A program made the translations under genes and the position numbers. From Mariprofundaceae bacterium (GTDB lineage Bacteria > Pseudomonadota > Zetaproteobacteria > Mariprofundales > Mariprofundaceae): a stretch of DNA of 15,010 nt. Shown in pieces: positions 5,729-14,092 of this stretch. The first letter of the stretch is position 1. Each line of letters opens with the position of its first letter. The stretch covers positions 1 through 15,010 of the forward strand of contig WFOJ01000151.1 of assembly GCA_015488125.1 (NCBI GenBank), given 5' to 3'. The notes under the pieces are model-generated. The model was not told the origin of the DNA. It saw only the letters and a program-made list of their open reading frames with translations, and ran no database searches.

Positions 5729-6757
5729 GTGACAGACAAGAACAAGGCCAAAGACAAGGCGCTGGATACAGCGCTGGCACAAATTGAGCGGCAATTTGGC
5801 AAAGGCACGGTCATGCGCATGGGCGATCGGGCCAAGGTGAAAGTGGATGTGATTCCTTCAGGGTCGCTGGCGTTGGATGCCGCGCTTGGCGTAGGTGGTT
5901 ATCCGCGTGGCCGGGTAGTGGAGATTTTTGGCCCGGAATCATCCGGCAAGACGACCCTAGCCTTGCACGCTGTCGCGGAAGCACAGCGCATGGGGGGCAA
6001 GGCGGCGTTTGTGGATGCTGAGCATGCGCTGGATATTACCTATGCTGAAAAGCTTGGTGTGGATGTGGATAACTTGCTGGTATCGCAACCGGATTGTGGT
6101 GAGCAGGCACTGGAAATCGTGGATATGCTGACGCGTTCCAGCGCCCTGGACATTATTGTGGTTGACTCGGTGGCGGCGCTAACGCCCCGTGCCGAGCTTG
6201 AGGGCGATATGGGCGATGCGCACATGGGGCAGCAGGCGAGATTGATGTCGCAAGCTTTGCGCAAGTTAACATCCTCGATTTCGCGCACCCGCACGACGGT
6301 GATGTTCATCAATCAGATTCGCATGAAGCTGGGTGTGATGTTTGGCAACCCGGAGACGACAACCGGCGGCAATGCACTGAAGTTTTACGCCTCCGTCCGT
6401 CTCGACGTGCGGCGTATCGGCTCGATCAAGAAAGGCGATGCCGTGCTCGGCAATGACACCAGGGTCAAAGTGGTGAAAAACAAGATGGCCCCGCCTTTCC
6501 GTCAGGCACAGTTCTCGATCATGTATGGCGAAGGTGTTTCTCATGTCGGCGAAGTGCTGGATATGGGGGTAGAGCACGGCTTTGTACGCAAAAGCGGTGC
6601 CTGGTATGCCGTGGAAAGCGAGCGTATAGGGCAGGGGCGTGATAATGCTATTCAGTATCTGAAGGAACATCCGGAGATACTGGCTGAGGTGGAACTGAAA
6701 GTGCGGCAAGTGCTTGGTGTTGCAGGCAGCGATGGAGAAGACGACGCGTCGGCATGA
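5729..6757 (+). CDS. recA: Recombinase RecA
   Basis: The 342-residue product is the ATP-dependent strand-exchange protein that forms filaments on single-stranded DNA, drives homologous recombination and stimulates LexA self-cleavage. It shows the Walker A motif GPESSGKT (68-75), the catalytic region FVDAEHALD (94-102) with E98, Walker B IIVVD (142-146), DNA-binding loop L1 around EGDMGDAHMG (159-168) and loop L2 around NQIRMKLGVMFGNPETTTGG (195-214). Length and the acidic C-terminal tail (GEDDASA) are typical. The GTG start at 5729 is supported by TAGGAG (5717-5722) six bases upstream. It lies only 9 bases after the second rlpA-like gene and overlaps recX by four bases (ATGA). No separate promoter fits in the gap, and no CTG-N10-CAG LexA box could be found just upstream. 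Transcription from the upstream envelope genes, or from a promoter inside the rlpA-like gene, is likely. Confidence 0.98.
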   Translation: MTDKNKAKDKALDTALAQIERQFGKGTVMRMGDRAKVKVDVIPSGSLALDAALGVGGYPRGRVVEIFGPESSGKTTLALHAVAEAQRMGGKAAFVDAEHALDITYAEKLGVDVDNLLVSQPDCGEQALEIVDMLTRSSALDIIVVDSVAALTPRAELEGDMGDAHMGQQARLMSQALRKLTSSISRTRTTVMFINQIRMKLGVMFGNPETTTGGNALKFYASVRLDVRRIGSIKKGDAVLGNDTRVKVVKNKMAPPFRQAQFSIMYGEGVSHVGEVLDMGVEHGFVRKSGAWYAVESERIGQGRDNAIQYLKEHPEILAEVELKVRQVLGVAGSDGEDDASA

Positions 6758-7236
6758 ATCCTGAGGTCAAGCAGGCTTGTACGCAGGCCATGCGCTGGCT
6801 GGCCAGACGTGAATACTGCTGCGCCGATATGCGTCTGCGCTTGCAGGGCAAGGGCTTTGATGCAGATGTGGTGGAGACTGCTATGCAATGGCTGCTGGCG
6901 CAAAATATGTTGAGTGAGCAGCGTTATGCCGATGCTTTTATGCGCCAGCAACTGCGCCGTGGTTACACACCGGAGGTGATACACCGTCGCCTGCAGCAAT
7001 CCGGGGTGGATGCACCGACAACAGAAGATGCCGCTTTTGATGCGACGCAGGCCTGCCGCCGTTTATTGCAACGTCGGGATCCTCAGGGGCGACGCTTTGG
7101 TGATCGCAAGATTCGACTCAGATTGATTCGATACCTTCAGGGGCGCGGCTACCCGCTGTCGCTGATACTTGACATGATTGATTGTTCCCATGCAGGGAGC
7201 GAGGATGATGGCGATATGATTCAAGAGGAAACATGA
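6754..7236 (+). CDS. recX: Regulatory protein RecX
   Basis: The 160-residue protein is RecX, which binds inside the RecA filament groove and limits its growth and ATPase activity. It shows the three-helix repeat layout of the family: about residues 8-50 (AMRWLARREYCCADMRLRL), 52-88 (MLSEQRYADAFMRQQLRRGYTPEVIHRRL) and 95-143 (ending in RYLQGRGYPLSLILDMI). The many Arg and Lys residues fit binding to nucleoprotein. The ATG overlaps the recA stop by four bases and has only a weak ribosome binding site, so coupling to recA translation probably sets a low RecX to RecA ratio. It in turn overlaps alaS by four bases. The acidic tail SEDDGDMIQEET after residue 148 lies outside the conserved fold. Assignment rests on both sequence and position. 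Confidence 0.94.
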   Translation: MNPEVKQACTQAMRWLARREYCCADMRLRLQGKGFDADVVETAMQWLLAQNMLSEQRYADAFMRQQLRRGYTPEVIHRRLQQSGVDAPTTEDAAFDATQACRRLLQRRDPQGRRFGDRKIRLRLIRYLQGRGYPLSLILDMIDCSHAGSEDDGDMIQEET

Positions 7237-9884
7237 AAACAGCAGAAATTCGTCAGAAGTTTATAGATTACTTCATTTCACAGGGGCATATCGCCGTTGC
7301 CTCCAGTTCTCTGGTGCCGCACGGTGATCCAAGCCTGCTGTTTACCAATGCCGGCATGGTACAGTTCAAGAACGTTTTTCTGGGTCAGGAAGCAGCCAAG
7401 GGCCCGCGTGCCGTCAGTTGTCAGAAATGCGTGCGCGCTGGCGGTAAACATAACGACCTGGAGAATGTTGGTCGCACGGCACGTCATCATACGTTTTTTG
7501 AAATGCTGGGCAATTTCTCGTTTGGCGATTATTTCAAGCGTGAAGCCATCAGCTTTGCCTGGTCATTTTTGACAGAAGAACTGCGTATTCCGGCTGAGCG
7601 CCTGTTTGTCACTGTTTTTGAAGAAGATGATGAAGCGGCAGATGTGTGGCTAAATCATATTGGCGTGCCTGCCGATCGATTGGCACGCATTGGTGCCAAG
7701 GATAATTTCTGGTCGATGGGTGATACCGGTCCCTGTGGCCCTTGTTCAGAAATCTTCTACGATCATGGCGAGGCCATTGCAGGTGGCCCGCCGGGTACGC
7801 CGGAAGAGGACGGTGATCGCTTCATTGAAATATGGAATCTTGTATTCATGCAATACAATCGCGATGCCGATGGCGTGCTAACCCCGCTGCCTGCCCCCAG
7901 CGTTGATACAGGTATGGGACTGGAGCGAATTGCTGCTGTCATGCAGGGCGTGCATGATAATTATGATATTGATCTGTTTCAGTCGCTGATTCAGGCTGTT
8001 GGCGAGGAAACCGGTGTTCAGCCAGGGCAGCACGCGGATCACGATGTATCGCTGCGTGTGCTTGCCGATCATCTTCGTTCTGTCTGCTTTTTACTCGCCG
8101 ATGGCGTGTTGCCATCGAATGAAGGGCGGGGGTTTGTGTTGCGCCGGATTCTGCGTCGGGCCTGCCGTCACGGGCGTTTGCTGGGCATGCAGGAAGCCTT
8201 TATGTATCGCCTGGTTCCGGCGCTGGTCAATGAAATGGGTGTGCATTACCAGGAGCTTGTCAGCCGCCAGCACAATATTACGCGGGTGATTCAGGTCGAG
8301 GAAGAGCGTTTTATCCGCACCCTGGATAAGGGGCTGGGATTGGTAGAACAGGCGGCTGAGCAAGCAGGTGAGGGCGGCACAATTCCCGGAGATGTGTTGT
8401 TTACCCTGTATGATACCTATGGCTTTCCCACAGATTTAACCGCGGATATTCTCAAAGGTCGTCATATTACGCTGGATCTTGAAGGCTTTTCGGCCTGCAT
8501 GGAAGAGCAACGGGCGCGGGCGCGGGCAGCCTGGGCCGGCTCTGGCGAACAATCCACGCCACCGGCGGTATTCGATATTCGCGAAGCCAGCGGTGCCACG
8601 GAGTTTCTCGGTTATGAGGTATTGCATGCGGATGCCGTGGTTGTTGGCGTGATCAATGGTGATGAGCAACGAGAGCAGGCACAGGCGGGAGAACGCGTCC
8701 AGATATTTTTGAACCAGACTCCGTTTTATGCCGAATCCGGTGGTCAGGTGGGAGATCGCGGCGTGATTTACGGCGAGCGTGGCCGTTGTCGCGTCGAAGA
8801 TTGCCAAAAGCTATTGCCGGATTTGTTTGCACATACAGCGGTGATTGAGGAAGGCGAGCTTCGCATGGGTGAAGTCGTGCATGCCCACGTCGATGAACAG
8901 CGTCGGCTGAAGATTCGCAACCATCATACTGCCACCCACTTATTGCATGCAGTGCTGCGCCAGGTGCTCGGCGATCATGTGCAGCAATCCGGCTCACATG
9001 TTGATGAACAGCGTTTACGCTTTGACTTTAATCATTTTCAAGCGCTAACCGAGGAACAAAAAACAGATATTGAGCAACGTGTTAATGCCCTGATTCGTGC
9101 CAACGATGCGGTGCAAACGCGCTTAATGCGCCATGAAGAAGCAATGGCCAGTGGTGCCATGGCCTTGTTTGGTGAGAAGTATGGCGACGAAGTTCGCGTT
9201 GTTTCCGCCGGGATTTCAACGGAACTGTGCGGTGGGACGCATGCCCGCCGGACGGGGGATATCGGACTCTTTCGCCTGCTTTCCGAAACAGGTGTTGCCG
9301 CTGGTGTGCGGCGTATTGAAGCTGTTGCCGGTGAACAGGCTGAGCAACTGGGGCGTGAGGAGCGACTTGCCTTACAGCGGGCGGCAAACTTGCTGAAAAC
9401 CCGTCCGGATAATGTCACGCAAGCGCTTGAAAACCTGCAAGCGGCATTGAAGCAGGCAGAACGTGAGCTGCAAGCGCTCCGGGCACGACAGGCCATGGGC
9501 GCCCTGGATCGTTTAATGAACCAGGTGCAGTCCGTTGCCGGTGTTTCCCTGCTGGCGGCAGAAGTTGGTGAAGAAGTACGCGATTTGCGCGATTTTATGG
9601 ATAAGGCACGTCACAAACTTGGCTCAGGCGTATTGTTTTTTGTGGCACGCCGGGGCAAAAAATTACAGTTGATCGCCGGTGTTACCAGCGATCTTGCCGC
9701 TACTTTGCATGCGGGCAAACTGATGCGCGCGGTCACCGCAACCTGTGGAGGTAAAGGCGGCGGCAAGGCGGATATGGCCATGGGTGGCAGTGATCAGTGT
9801 GACAAAACAGCCGATCTGTTGCGTACCGTTTCGCAATGGCTGCATCAACAGTTGGCTGAAGATAGTGGAAGCAAACAAGGATAG
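7233..9884 (+). CDS. alaS: Alanyl-tRNA synthetase
   Basis: The 883-residue class II synthetase attaches alanine to tRNA-Ala. The N-terminal catalytic domain has motif 1 around RTARHHTFFEMLGNFSFGDY (81-100), TGPCGPCSE (165-173), and motif 3 with DTGMGLERI (225-233). The editing domain, which clears Ser- and Gly-tRNA-Ala, holds the zinc ligands H565 and H569 in HTATH and C666 and H670 in CGGTH. The C-Ala region ends in the glycine-rich GGKGGGKADMAMGG segment, as is typical. Length is close to the 876 residues of E. coli AlaS and no key residue is missing. The start has AGAGGA (7224-7229) ahead of it and overlaps the recX stop. recA-recX-alaS is a common proteobacterial order. After alaS the usual gammaproteobacterial csrA is absent, and a pair of roadblock-type genes follows. 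Confidence 0.98.
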   Translation: MKTAEIRQKFIDYFISQGHIAVASSSLVPHGDPSLLFTNAGMVQFKNVFLGQEAAKGPRAVSCQKCVRAGGKHNDLENVGRTARHHTFFEMLGNFSFGDYFKREAISFAWSFLTEELRIPAERLFVTVFEEDDEAADVWLNHIGVPADRLARIGAKDNFWSMGDTGPCGPCSEIFYDHGEAIAGGPPGTPEEDGDRFIEIWNLVFMQYNRDADGVLTPLPAPSVDTGMGLERIAAVMQGVHDNYDIDLFQSLIQAVGEETGVQPGQHADHDVSLRVLADHLRSVCFLLADGVLPSNEGRGFVLRRILRRACRHGRLLGMQEAFMYRLVPALVNEMGVHYQELVSRQHNITRVIQVEEERFIRTLDKGLGLVEQAAEQAGEGGTIPGDVLFTLYDTYGFPTDLTADILKGRHITLDLEGFSACMEEQRARARAAWAGSGEQSTPPAVFDIREASGATEFLGYEVLHADAVVVGVINGDEQREQAQAGERVQIFLNQTPFYAESGGQVGDRGVIYGERGRCRVEDCQKLLPDLFAHTAVIEEGELRMGEVVHAHVDEQRRLKIRNHHTATHLLHAVLRQVLGDHVQQSGSHVDEQRLRFDFNHFQALTEEQKTDIEQRVNALIRANDAVQTRLMRHEEAMASGAMALFGEKYGDEVRVVSAGISTELCGGTHARRTGDIGLFRLLSETGVAAGVRRIEAVAGEQAEQLGREERLALQRAANLLKTRPDNVTQALENLQAALKQAERELQALRARQAMGALDRLMNQVQSVAGVSLLAAEVGEEVRDLRDFMDKARHKLGSGVLFFVARRGKKLQLIAGVTSDLAATLHAGKLMRAVTATCGGKGGGKADMAMGGSDQCDKTADLLRTVSQWLHQQLAEDSGSKQG

Positions 9885-9907
9885 TCTTCCAGAACTTCAG
9901 AAGACTA
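9882..9907 (+). other. Hairpin after alaS without a U-tract
   Basis: TAGTCTTC (9882-9889, beginning with the alaS stop codon) and GAAGACTA (9900-9907) form a perfect 8-base stem with a 10-base loop. No run of T follows, so efficient intrinsic termination is unlikely. It may be a weak attenuator or a 3' end that stabilises processed alaS mRNA, allowing different levels of the downstream roadblock genes. Confidence 0.45.
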
Positions 9908-9949
9908 ACTTATGCGCTGCGAACATTTCTGACATAAGGAGAGATAATA

Positions 9950-10468
9950 ATGCCACATGGAGAAACATCTTTTGCAATTTCCGAACAAGGGAAGCTAAAA
10001 GCGAATCAGGCACTGGAAACATTGGTGCGTGATTTTGACTGTGTGGTTGCTGCCATTTTGGCCAGCCCTGACGGTTTACTGGTAGCACACCATTCACTGG
10101 ATCACGAGATTGAAGCAGATGCCGTGGCCGCCATGAGCGCTTCCATTATTTCACTTGGCGATGCATTGACAGCGCAGGCAACTCACGATGAAAATCACGT
10201 CAGTAAAACCGTACTCAGTGAAACCGAGCATATCTCTATCGTGACATTGTACGCTGGTCCGCTGATTCTCACCACCATTGGCAAGGCACACGCCAATATG
10301 GGGACCGTACTCAGCAGAACTCGCCATACGGCAGAGGAAATTGCTGGCATCATTGACACTGATCACGGTGACGCGACGGCAACGAAAGAAACGCTCGCTT
10401 CCTTTCAGTTTGATCCTGATGTATTGTTGGCGCGTGTGCTTGGAGCCACAAAAGGCAAGAAAGAATAG
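9950..10468 (+). CDS. Roadblock/LC7 domain protein
   Basis: The 172-residue protein has a roadblock/LC7 fold at about residues 17-135. A helix (LKANQALETLVRDFD) leads into the strand CVVAAILASPDGLLVAH (31-47), a helix from 57 to 77 rich in Ala and Ser (DAVAAMSASIISLGDAL), then strands SKTVLSE, HISIVTLYAG and LILTTIG, and a last helix from about 115. Such proteins (MglB and relatives) form dimers and act as activators or scaffolds for small Ras-like GTPases in polarity, motility and signalling. A tail (about 136-172) with a Lys-rich end is outside the domain. The ATG at 9950 has AAGGAGA (9936-9942) seven bases upstream. It follows alaS after 65 bases. No MglA-like GTPase is encoded in the window, so its partner is elsewhere or it acts otherwise. 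Confidence 0.82.
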   Translation: MPHGETSFAISEQGKLKANQALETLVRDFDCVVAAILASPDGLLVAHHSLDHEIEADAVAAMSASIISLGDALTAQATHDENHVSKTVLSETEHISIVTLYAGPLILTTIGKAHANMGTVLSRTRHTAEEIAGIIDTDHGDATATKETLASFQFDPDVLLARVLGATKGKKE

Positions 10469-10526
10469 CAATTTGTCATTGAATTGCGTGAAGAACACGT
10501 TGGCAATCGACGTGATTGTATATTGA

Positions 10527-10543
10527 TCTCGCAACGGGCGAGA
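10527..10543 (+). other. Short hairpin between the two roadblock-type genes
   Basis: TCTCG (10527-10531) and CGAGA (10539-10543) form a 5-base stem with a 7-base loop, followed by a run of A rather than T. It is not a plus-strand terminator. The rest of the 97-base gap (10469-10565) holds the strong GGGAGG ribosome binding site (10552-10557) of the next gene. TATATT at 10519-10524 could be a -10, but a matching -35 at normal spacing is not seen. Confidence 0.25.
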
Positions 10544-10565
10544 AAAAAACCGGGAGGTAAGCTTT

Positions 10566-10970
10566 ATGAGCTTGAATGATGTATTAAAGCGCGTGGTTAA
10601 CGATGTTGACGGCGCATTGGGTTGTGGCGTTGTGGATCTGAATACAGGCCTGATTTTGGGTGCCTGCCACAACGTGCCTTATTTTACCCAGTCCTATCTG
10701 GATGCGGTGGGTGCTGCTGCCGTTGATATGCTGCGTGGTCGTAATGTTTCCGCTGTGTATAAAATGCTGGCTGCGCAGCGCGGTGACGATGAGGGCGGAA
10801 AATTCTACGAAATTCAGATGACCTCTGATAATACCTACCATTTTTTAACCATTGTCGAAGGCAAGCCGAATGCGCTGCTGGTGCTGATCACCAGCAAGAA
10901 GACCAACCTTGGTATGGGCTGGGCTGCCGTTCGCGGGGTTATGGCTGAAGTGGCAGCATTCTGCCCCTGA
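10566..10970 (+). CDS. Small roadblock-like protein, second of pair
   Basis: The 134-residue protein reads as an alpha/beta fold of roadblock type: helix SLNDVLKRVVNDVD (2-15), paired strands GALGCGVVDLNTGLILGAC (16-34), helix around SYLDAVGAAAVDMLRGR (43-59), strands FYEIQMTSD and YHFLTIVEG (80-99) and NALLVLITS (102-110), and final helix MGWAAVRGVMAEVAAF (117-132). The order helix-strand-strand-helix-strand-strand-strand-helix matches roadblock/LC7 domains, though similarity to the preceding gene is low. The protein is close to a bare domain with no tail. The ATG at 10566 has GGGAGG eight bases upstream, one of the best ribosome binding sites in the window, suggesting strong expression. It is the last gene before the terminator at 10988-11015. 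A scaffold role with a small GTPase or with the preceding protein is inferred from fold and position only. Confidence 0.7.
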   Translation: MSLNDVLKRVVNDVDGALGCGVVDLNTGLILGACHNVPYFTQSYLDAVGAAAVDMLRGRNVSAVYKMLAAQRGDDEGGKFYEIQMTSDNTYHFLTIVEGKPNALLVLITSKKTNLGMGWAAVRGVMAEVAAFCP

Positions 10971-10987
10971 GCTTGTTGCACCCTGAT

Positions 10988-11015
10988 AAGAAGGCCGCCT
11001 CTGCGCGGCCTTCTT
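10988..11015. terminator. Intrinsic terminator between convergent genes
   Basis: AAGAAGGCCGC (10988-10998) and GCGGCCTTCTT (11005-11015) form a perfect 11-base stem with a 6-base loop. The stem carries A residues on its left and T residues on its right, so it can work in both directions. It sits 17 bases after the second roadblock-type gene and touches the stop codon of the AsmA-like gene on the other strand, so it probably ends both transcripts. Confidence 0.85.
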
Positions 11016-13630
11016 TATGGTGTTATACGATCAACAATCTGCATGCGAATGCCTGCCTCGCCACCTGCCTGATGTGATGTTTGCGGCCACAAGGGGAAAA
11101 TGCGTTGTCGTTTGATATGTTGCGCAACCATGTAGTCTTCAAGTAGTTGTTGTGTATAACGAATATCTGCAATGGTATTAGCATTTAATGCCCTTCGTCC
11201 GAGTTGGGGAACCAGTTCCACCACGGCATGCGTTTGATGTAAACCCTTGATGACGGTACGGACACGGGCACGCTCATTGGGCCACAACTGATCATCGTGA
11301 TGCAGGCGGACATAGCCAAGGGTCTGGCGCTTGTCATGTGCCGTGCTGGTGCCATCTGCTGCATTGGCTGCCATTTTATTGTGCAACTGCGTGATCAATG
11401 CCTTGCCAAGCAGGCTCCAGCTTAAGGGGGATGTTTGCCAGTTTCCCCGTAACGGGATGTCCAATCTGACCATATCCTGATAACGCAAGGCAGCAAGCGT
11501 CTCTCGTGGTGTCGCACCGATCAGTTGCTGAAATTGCTCGCTTTGTTGCAGGCCTTGCGCCAGTTCACCGTGTCTTAGCTTAACATGCCATATGCCCTGA
11601 TAAGTGTAGGCATCCTCGCTATCCACCTCCAGTGTGGCGTCGATGCGTCCTTGAATAAAATCGGGAAGATCCGATTGCAGCAACCAGTTGTTGGCGACAA
11701 AGGGCAGGGCATCATGCAGGATGAAGCGCACATTCATGCGCTGAGGCGCATGCCAGGGAAACCAGCGAATGCGAGCTGAGGCAGTGCCATCCATGACCAT
11801 ACCCGAAAGTTCAATGTTCAGTGGTTGATCCGGATGAATATCGTGGATGCTGACAGGTTGAATACGTGCCCAGGCTGGCTCCGGCCAGCCAATGGCAAAT
11901 GAGCCGGCAGCCAATTTCAATTCATCAATCTGCCAGCCCTCCAGCCAGAAAGGCTGATGGCTGGAGGGCGCTGGCTGGCTTTGCGTCAGGGGAACAAGCG
12001 GCGCCAGTAATTGCCATGGTGCAAGCGCAAGGCGTTGGACATGCATGCCGTTTTCATCAAGTTGTAGGTGATCAAGGTTAACCATATAACTGCCAGCCTG
12101 CCAGCCTGCCCGTTGCCATTGCAGATGGTCAATCACTGCATCGCCACCGCCTGACCAGTGCAGCTGGCCATGATCATCACGCCGGACCGTACCTTGCCAT
12201 TGCAGATTGATATTGCCCGAAAGCCGGGCATCGCGCACCAGTCGCTGAGGAAAAAAACGGCGAAATTCATCAATGGGAACAGCGCTCGTTTGCAATGAAA
12301 CATTCACCACACCTGGATGATCTTGCTGTTGGGCAAAGGCCTTGATGTGCCACTGACCGATCCGCTCGGCATTGGCCGCATCTGTTCGATTATCAAGTGT
12401 CAGTTGCCATTGTGAGGATTGTGACAGGACCGTGCCGTAAAGATCGCTGATGCGCGTGTTATCGTCGATGCGTAACTGCCAGTCCTGAATGCTTCCCTGT
12501 GCTGTGATGTATTGCTGCGCCGGTGTCGTTAGCGCGTGACGCAGGTCGATAATGCCGTGACTGGCTTCAAAGCGCTTGATGGTGAGCTGTGATTGTTCTG
12601 GCCTGGCTTCTAATTCGTGGCATACGAGTTCCTCAGCCTGCAGGCAATTGCCATCTCTTGTCGCGGTTTGCACATGCCGGAGTATCAGCTCCTTGCTATG
12701 CCATGACCACTTATGATCCTGAAGGTGAACGCTGGCTGTGCCATTAACGCCGCCTTGTTGCCACTGGCAGCCACCAACAGCAGGCAAGGCTGGTATTGCG
12801 ATCACAGGCCAGTTAAGCGCATGAACACGCAGGTCAGCCGCTTTCCATAACGTGCCCGTGCCTTCCCACGCCAGTCGTCGATTACTGCCTTCCTCACTCT
12901 GCCATAGTGCGTCACCCTGCAATATTTTGCCTTGCCAGCGCATGTGTCCTTTTAGTGTGCCTGTGATATGAGGGCTGGCTGGAAAGATCGCCGAAGCCCT
13001 GACATTCTGCCAGTTCAGGCTGGATTGATCAGCGTTTTTTCGCCATTGCCAGAAGCCAAGTCGCCCCTGACTGGTGGCAAAGGCATGGCCGCCTGAGGTA
13101 TCATATTGCCATTGCAGATGCGTGCGTTGAAACAGCAGCGGTTGATCCGTTAGCATATCCGGCATGAGCTGAATATCCACTTCGTCCATATCAATCAGCC
13201 GAATATCGCGCATCATGGTTTGCAAATAAGGTGGCAATTGCGATAACAAGCTGGCGTCGTGATCCGGTAGTGAGCGCAGGGGAAGCTGTAACCGACCGCG
13301 TTGCATATGCCACTCACGGAGGCGGACAGCCTCAGGATCGCTGCTAAAATGTCCGCGCAGCAACACATAGGGCGCGTCAAGCGTCCATTTGTTCTCCTGA
13401 ATATGCAAGCCGTATACGGTCAGTATGCCACGTAACATGTGCAGGCGCACATCGTTCAGTGTCCAGTGATGATGTCTGGCCAGTTGGTGAACCAGCTGAC
13501 TTGCCTCTTCTGCTGACTGACGTTGTAGAGAAACATGGGCGGACATCGCCAGCAAAAAAAGCGCCGCCACAGTCGCCAGATAGTAACGCGCGACCGGCGG
13601 CATGGCGGTGCGGTAAAAAACAGTTTTCAA
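11015..13630 (-). CDS. Large AsmA/DUF748-like envelope protein
   Basis: The protein of up to 871 residues has one N-terminal membrane helix (about 17-33, YLATVAALFLLAM) and then a long region with many Trp and Gln residues in repeated beta-strand patterns (for example LQWQYDT, LNWQNV, HMRWQGK, INLQWQG). This is the layout of AsmA, YhdP, TamB and DUF748 proteins: an inner-membrane anchor and a long periplasmic beta-groove, implicated in lipid movement to, or assembly of, the outer membrane. The C-terminus (about 813-871) holds a helix with LEDYMVAQHIKRQRI that resembles the OmpA-like tail of DUF748 proteins. The start is uncertain: the frame opens at TTG (13630), and the first ATG is at 13603, removing nine residues; neither has a clear ribosome binding site. 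It follows the SRPBCC gene by 17 bases. The superfamily call is moderately sure, the exact family less so. Confidence 0.7.
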   Translation of the reverse strand: MKTVFYRTAMPPVARYYLATVAALFLLAMSAHVSLQRQSAEEASQLVHQLARHHHWTLNDVRLHMLRGILTVYGLHIQENKWTLDAPYVLLRGHFSSDPEAVRLREWHMQRGRLQLPLRSLPDHDASLLSQLPPYLQTMMRDIRLIDMDEVDIQLMPDMLTDQPLLFQRTHLQWQYDTSGGHAFATSQGRLGFWQWRKNADQSSLNWQNVRASAIFPASPHITGTLKGHMRWQGKILQGDALWQSEEGSNRRLAWEGTGTLWKAADLRVHALNWPVIAIPALPAVGGCQWQQGGVNGTASVHLQDHKWSWHSKELILRHVQTATRDGNCLQAEELVCHELEARPEQSQLTIKRFEASHGIIDLRHALTTPAQQYITAQGSIQDWQLRIDDNTRISDLYGTVLSQSSQWQLTLDNRTDAANAERIGQWHIKAFAQQQDHPGVVNVSLQTSAVPIDEFRRFFPQRLVRDARLSGNINLQWQGTVRRDDHGQLHWSGGGDAVIDHLQWQRAGWQAGSYMVNLDHLQLDENGMHVQRLALAPWQLLAPLVPLTQSQPAPSSHQPFWLEGWQIDELKLAAGSFAIGWPEPAWARIQPVSIHDIHPDQPLNIELSGMVMDGTASARIRWFPWHAPQRMNVRFILHDALPFVANNWLLQSDLPDFIQGRIDATLEVDSEDAYTYQGIWHVKLRHGELAQGLQQSEQFQQLIGATPRETLAALRYQDMVRLDIPLRGNWQTSPLSWSLLGKALITQLHNKMAANAADGTSTAHDKRQTLGYVRLHHDDQLWPNERARVRTVIKGLHQTHAVVELVPQLGRRALNANTIADIRYTQQLLEDYMVAQHIKRQRIFPLWPQTSHQAGGEAGIRMQIVDRITP

Positions 13631-13647
13631 GAAAACCGTTGCAGGAA

Positions 13648-14091
13648 TCAGCCTGCTTCCAGCAATTCCTTGAGGTTGGCAAAATCCATGTCCAACTCGC
13701 GTTTGGCGATATGCACGACCGCCGGGCTGGCAATGCTGAAGAAACGACCAACATCAATGCTCAGGGTACGGGTGATGCGCGTGCCACCATCAATGGCCTC
13801 AAAACGCATCGTGGCCTTCATCGGAAAAGGCCCGCTAGTCGATTCAGCCGCCCACATGCTGCCGTCTTCATTGCGTTCAGTGACTTTCCAGTCCTGCTCA
13901 ATCACCCGGCCCAGAAATTTTTCCTTGACATGGTAAACAGTGCCGACAGCCGGTTCGCCATCGGTAACTTTTACAGATTCCAGCACAGAAGTTTGCCACA
14001 TCGGGTCGTTACGGTTGTCGTCAACAAATGCAATGACCTCCGCCAGTGGCTTGTTGATCTCAATCTGTGCTTCAAGTTGACTTAAAGGCAT
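13648..14091 (-). CDS. SRPBCC (START-like/polyketide cyclase fold) protein
   Basis: The 147-residue protein reads as one SRPBCC domain: beta strand QLEAQIEINKPLAEVIAFVDD (5-25), a helix-containing DPMWQTSVLESVKV segment, long strands through VGTVYHVKEKFLGRVIEQDWKVTE, MWAAESTSGPFPMKATMRFEA and GTRITRTLSID, and a C-terminal helix to residue 147 (RELDMDFANLKELLEAG). The fold has a deep pocket for hydrophobic ligands; the ligand cannot be deduced. The ATG at 14091 is chosen over one at 14139 because AAGGAGA lies just upstream on the minus strand and the domain starts there. Only one base separates it from the DUF2062 stop (TGATATG), so the two are probably translated together. No signal peptide is seen, so a cytoplasmic location is expected. 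Confidence 0.83.
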   Translation of the reverse strand: MPLSQLEAQIEINKPLAEVIAFVDDNRNDPMWQTSVLESVKVTDGEPAVGTVYHVKEKFLGRVIEQDWKVTERNEDGSMWAAESTSGPFPMKATMRFEAIDGGTRITRTLSIDVGRFFSIASPAVVHIAKRELDMDFANLKELLEAG

Positions 14092-14092
14092 A

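Noticed and set aside
5400..5760. LexA (SOS) box upstream of recA
   Set aside because: CTG-N10-CAG and GAAC-N4-GTTC type sites were looked for by eye; no convincing match was found. A different lineage-specific site cannot be excluded.
13459..14085. A 208-codon plus-strand frame
   Set aside because: It runs antisense through the AsmA-like start and the SRPBCC gene, both of which have clear protein features, and has no ribosome binding site.
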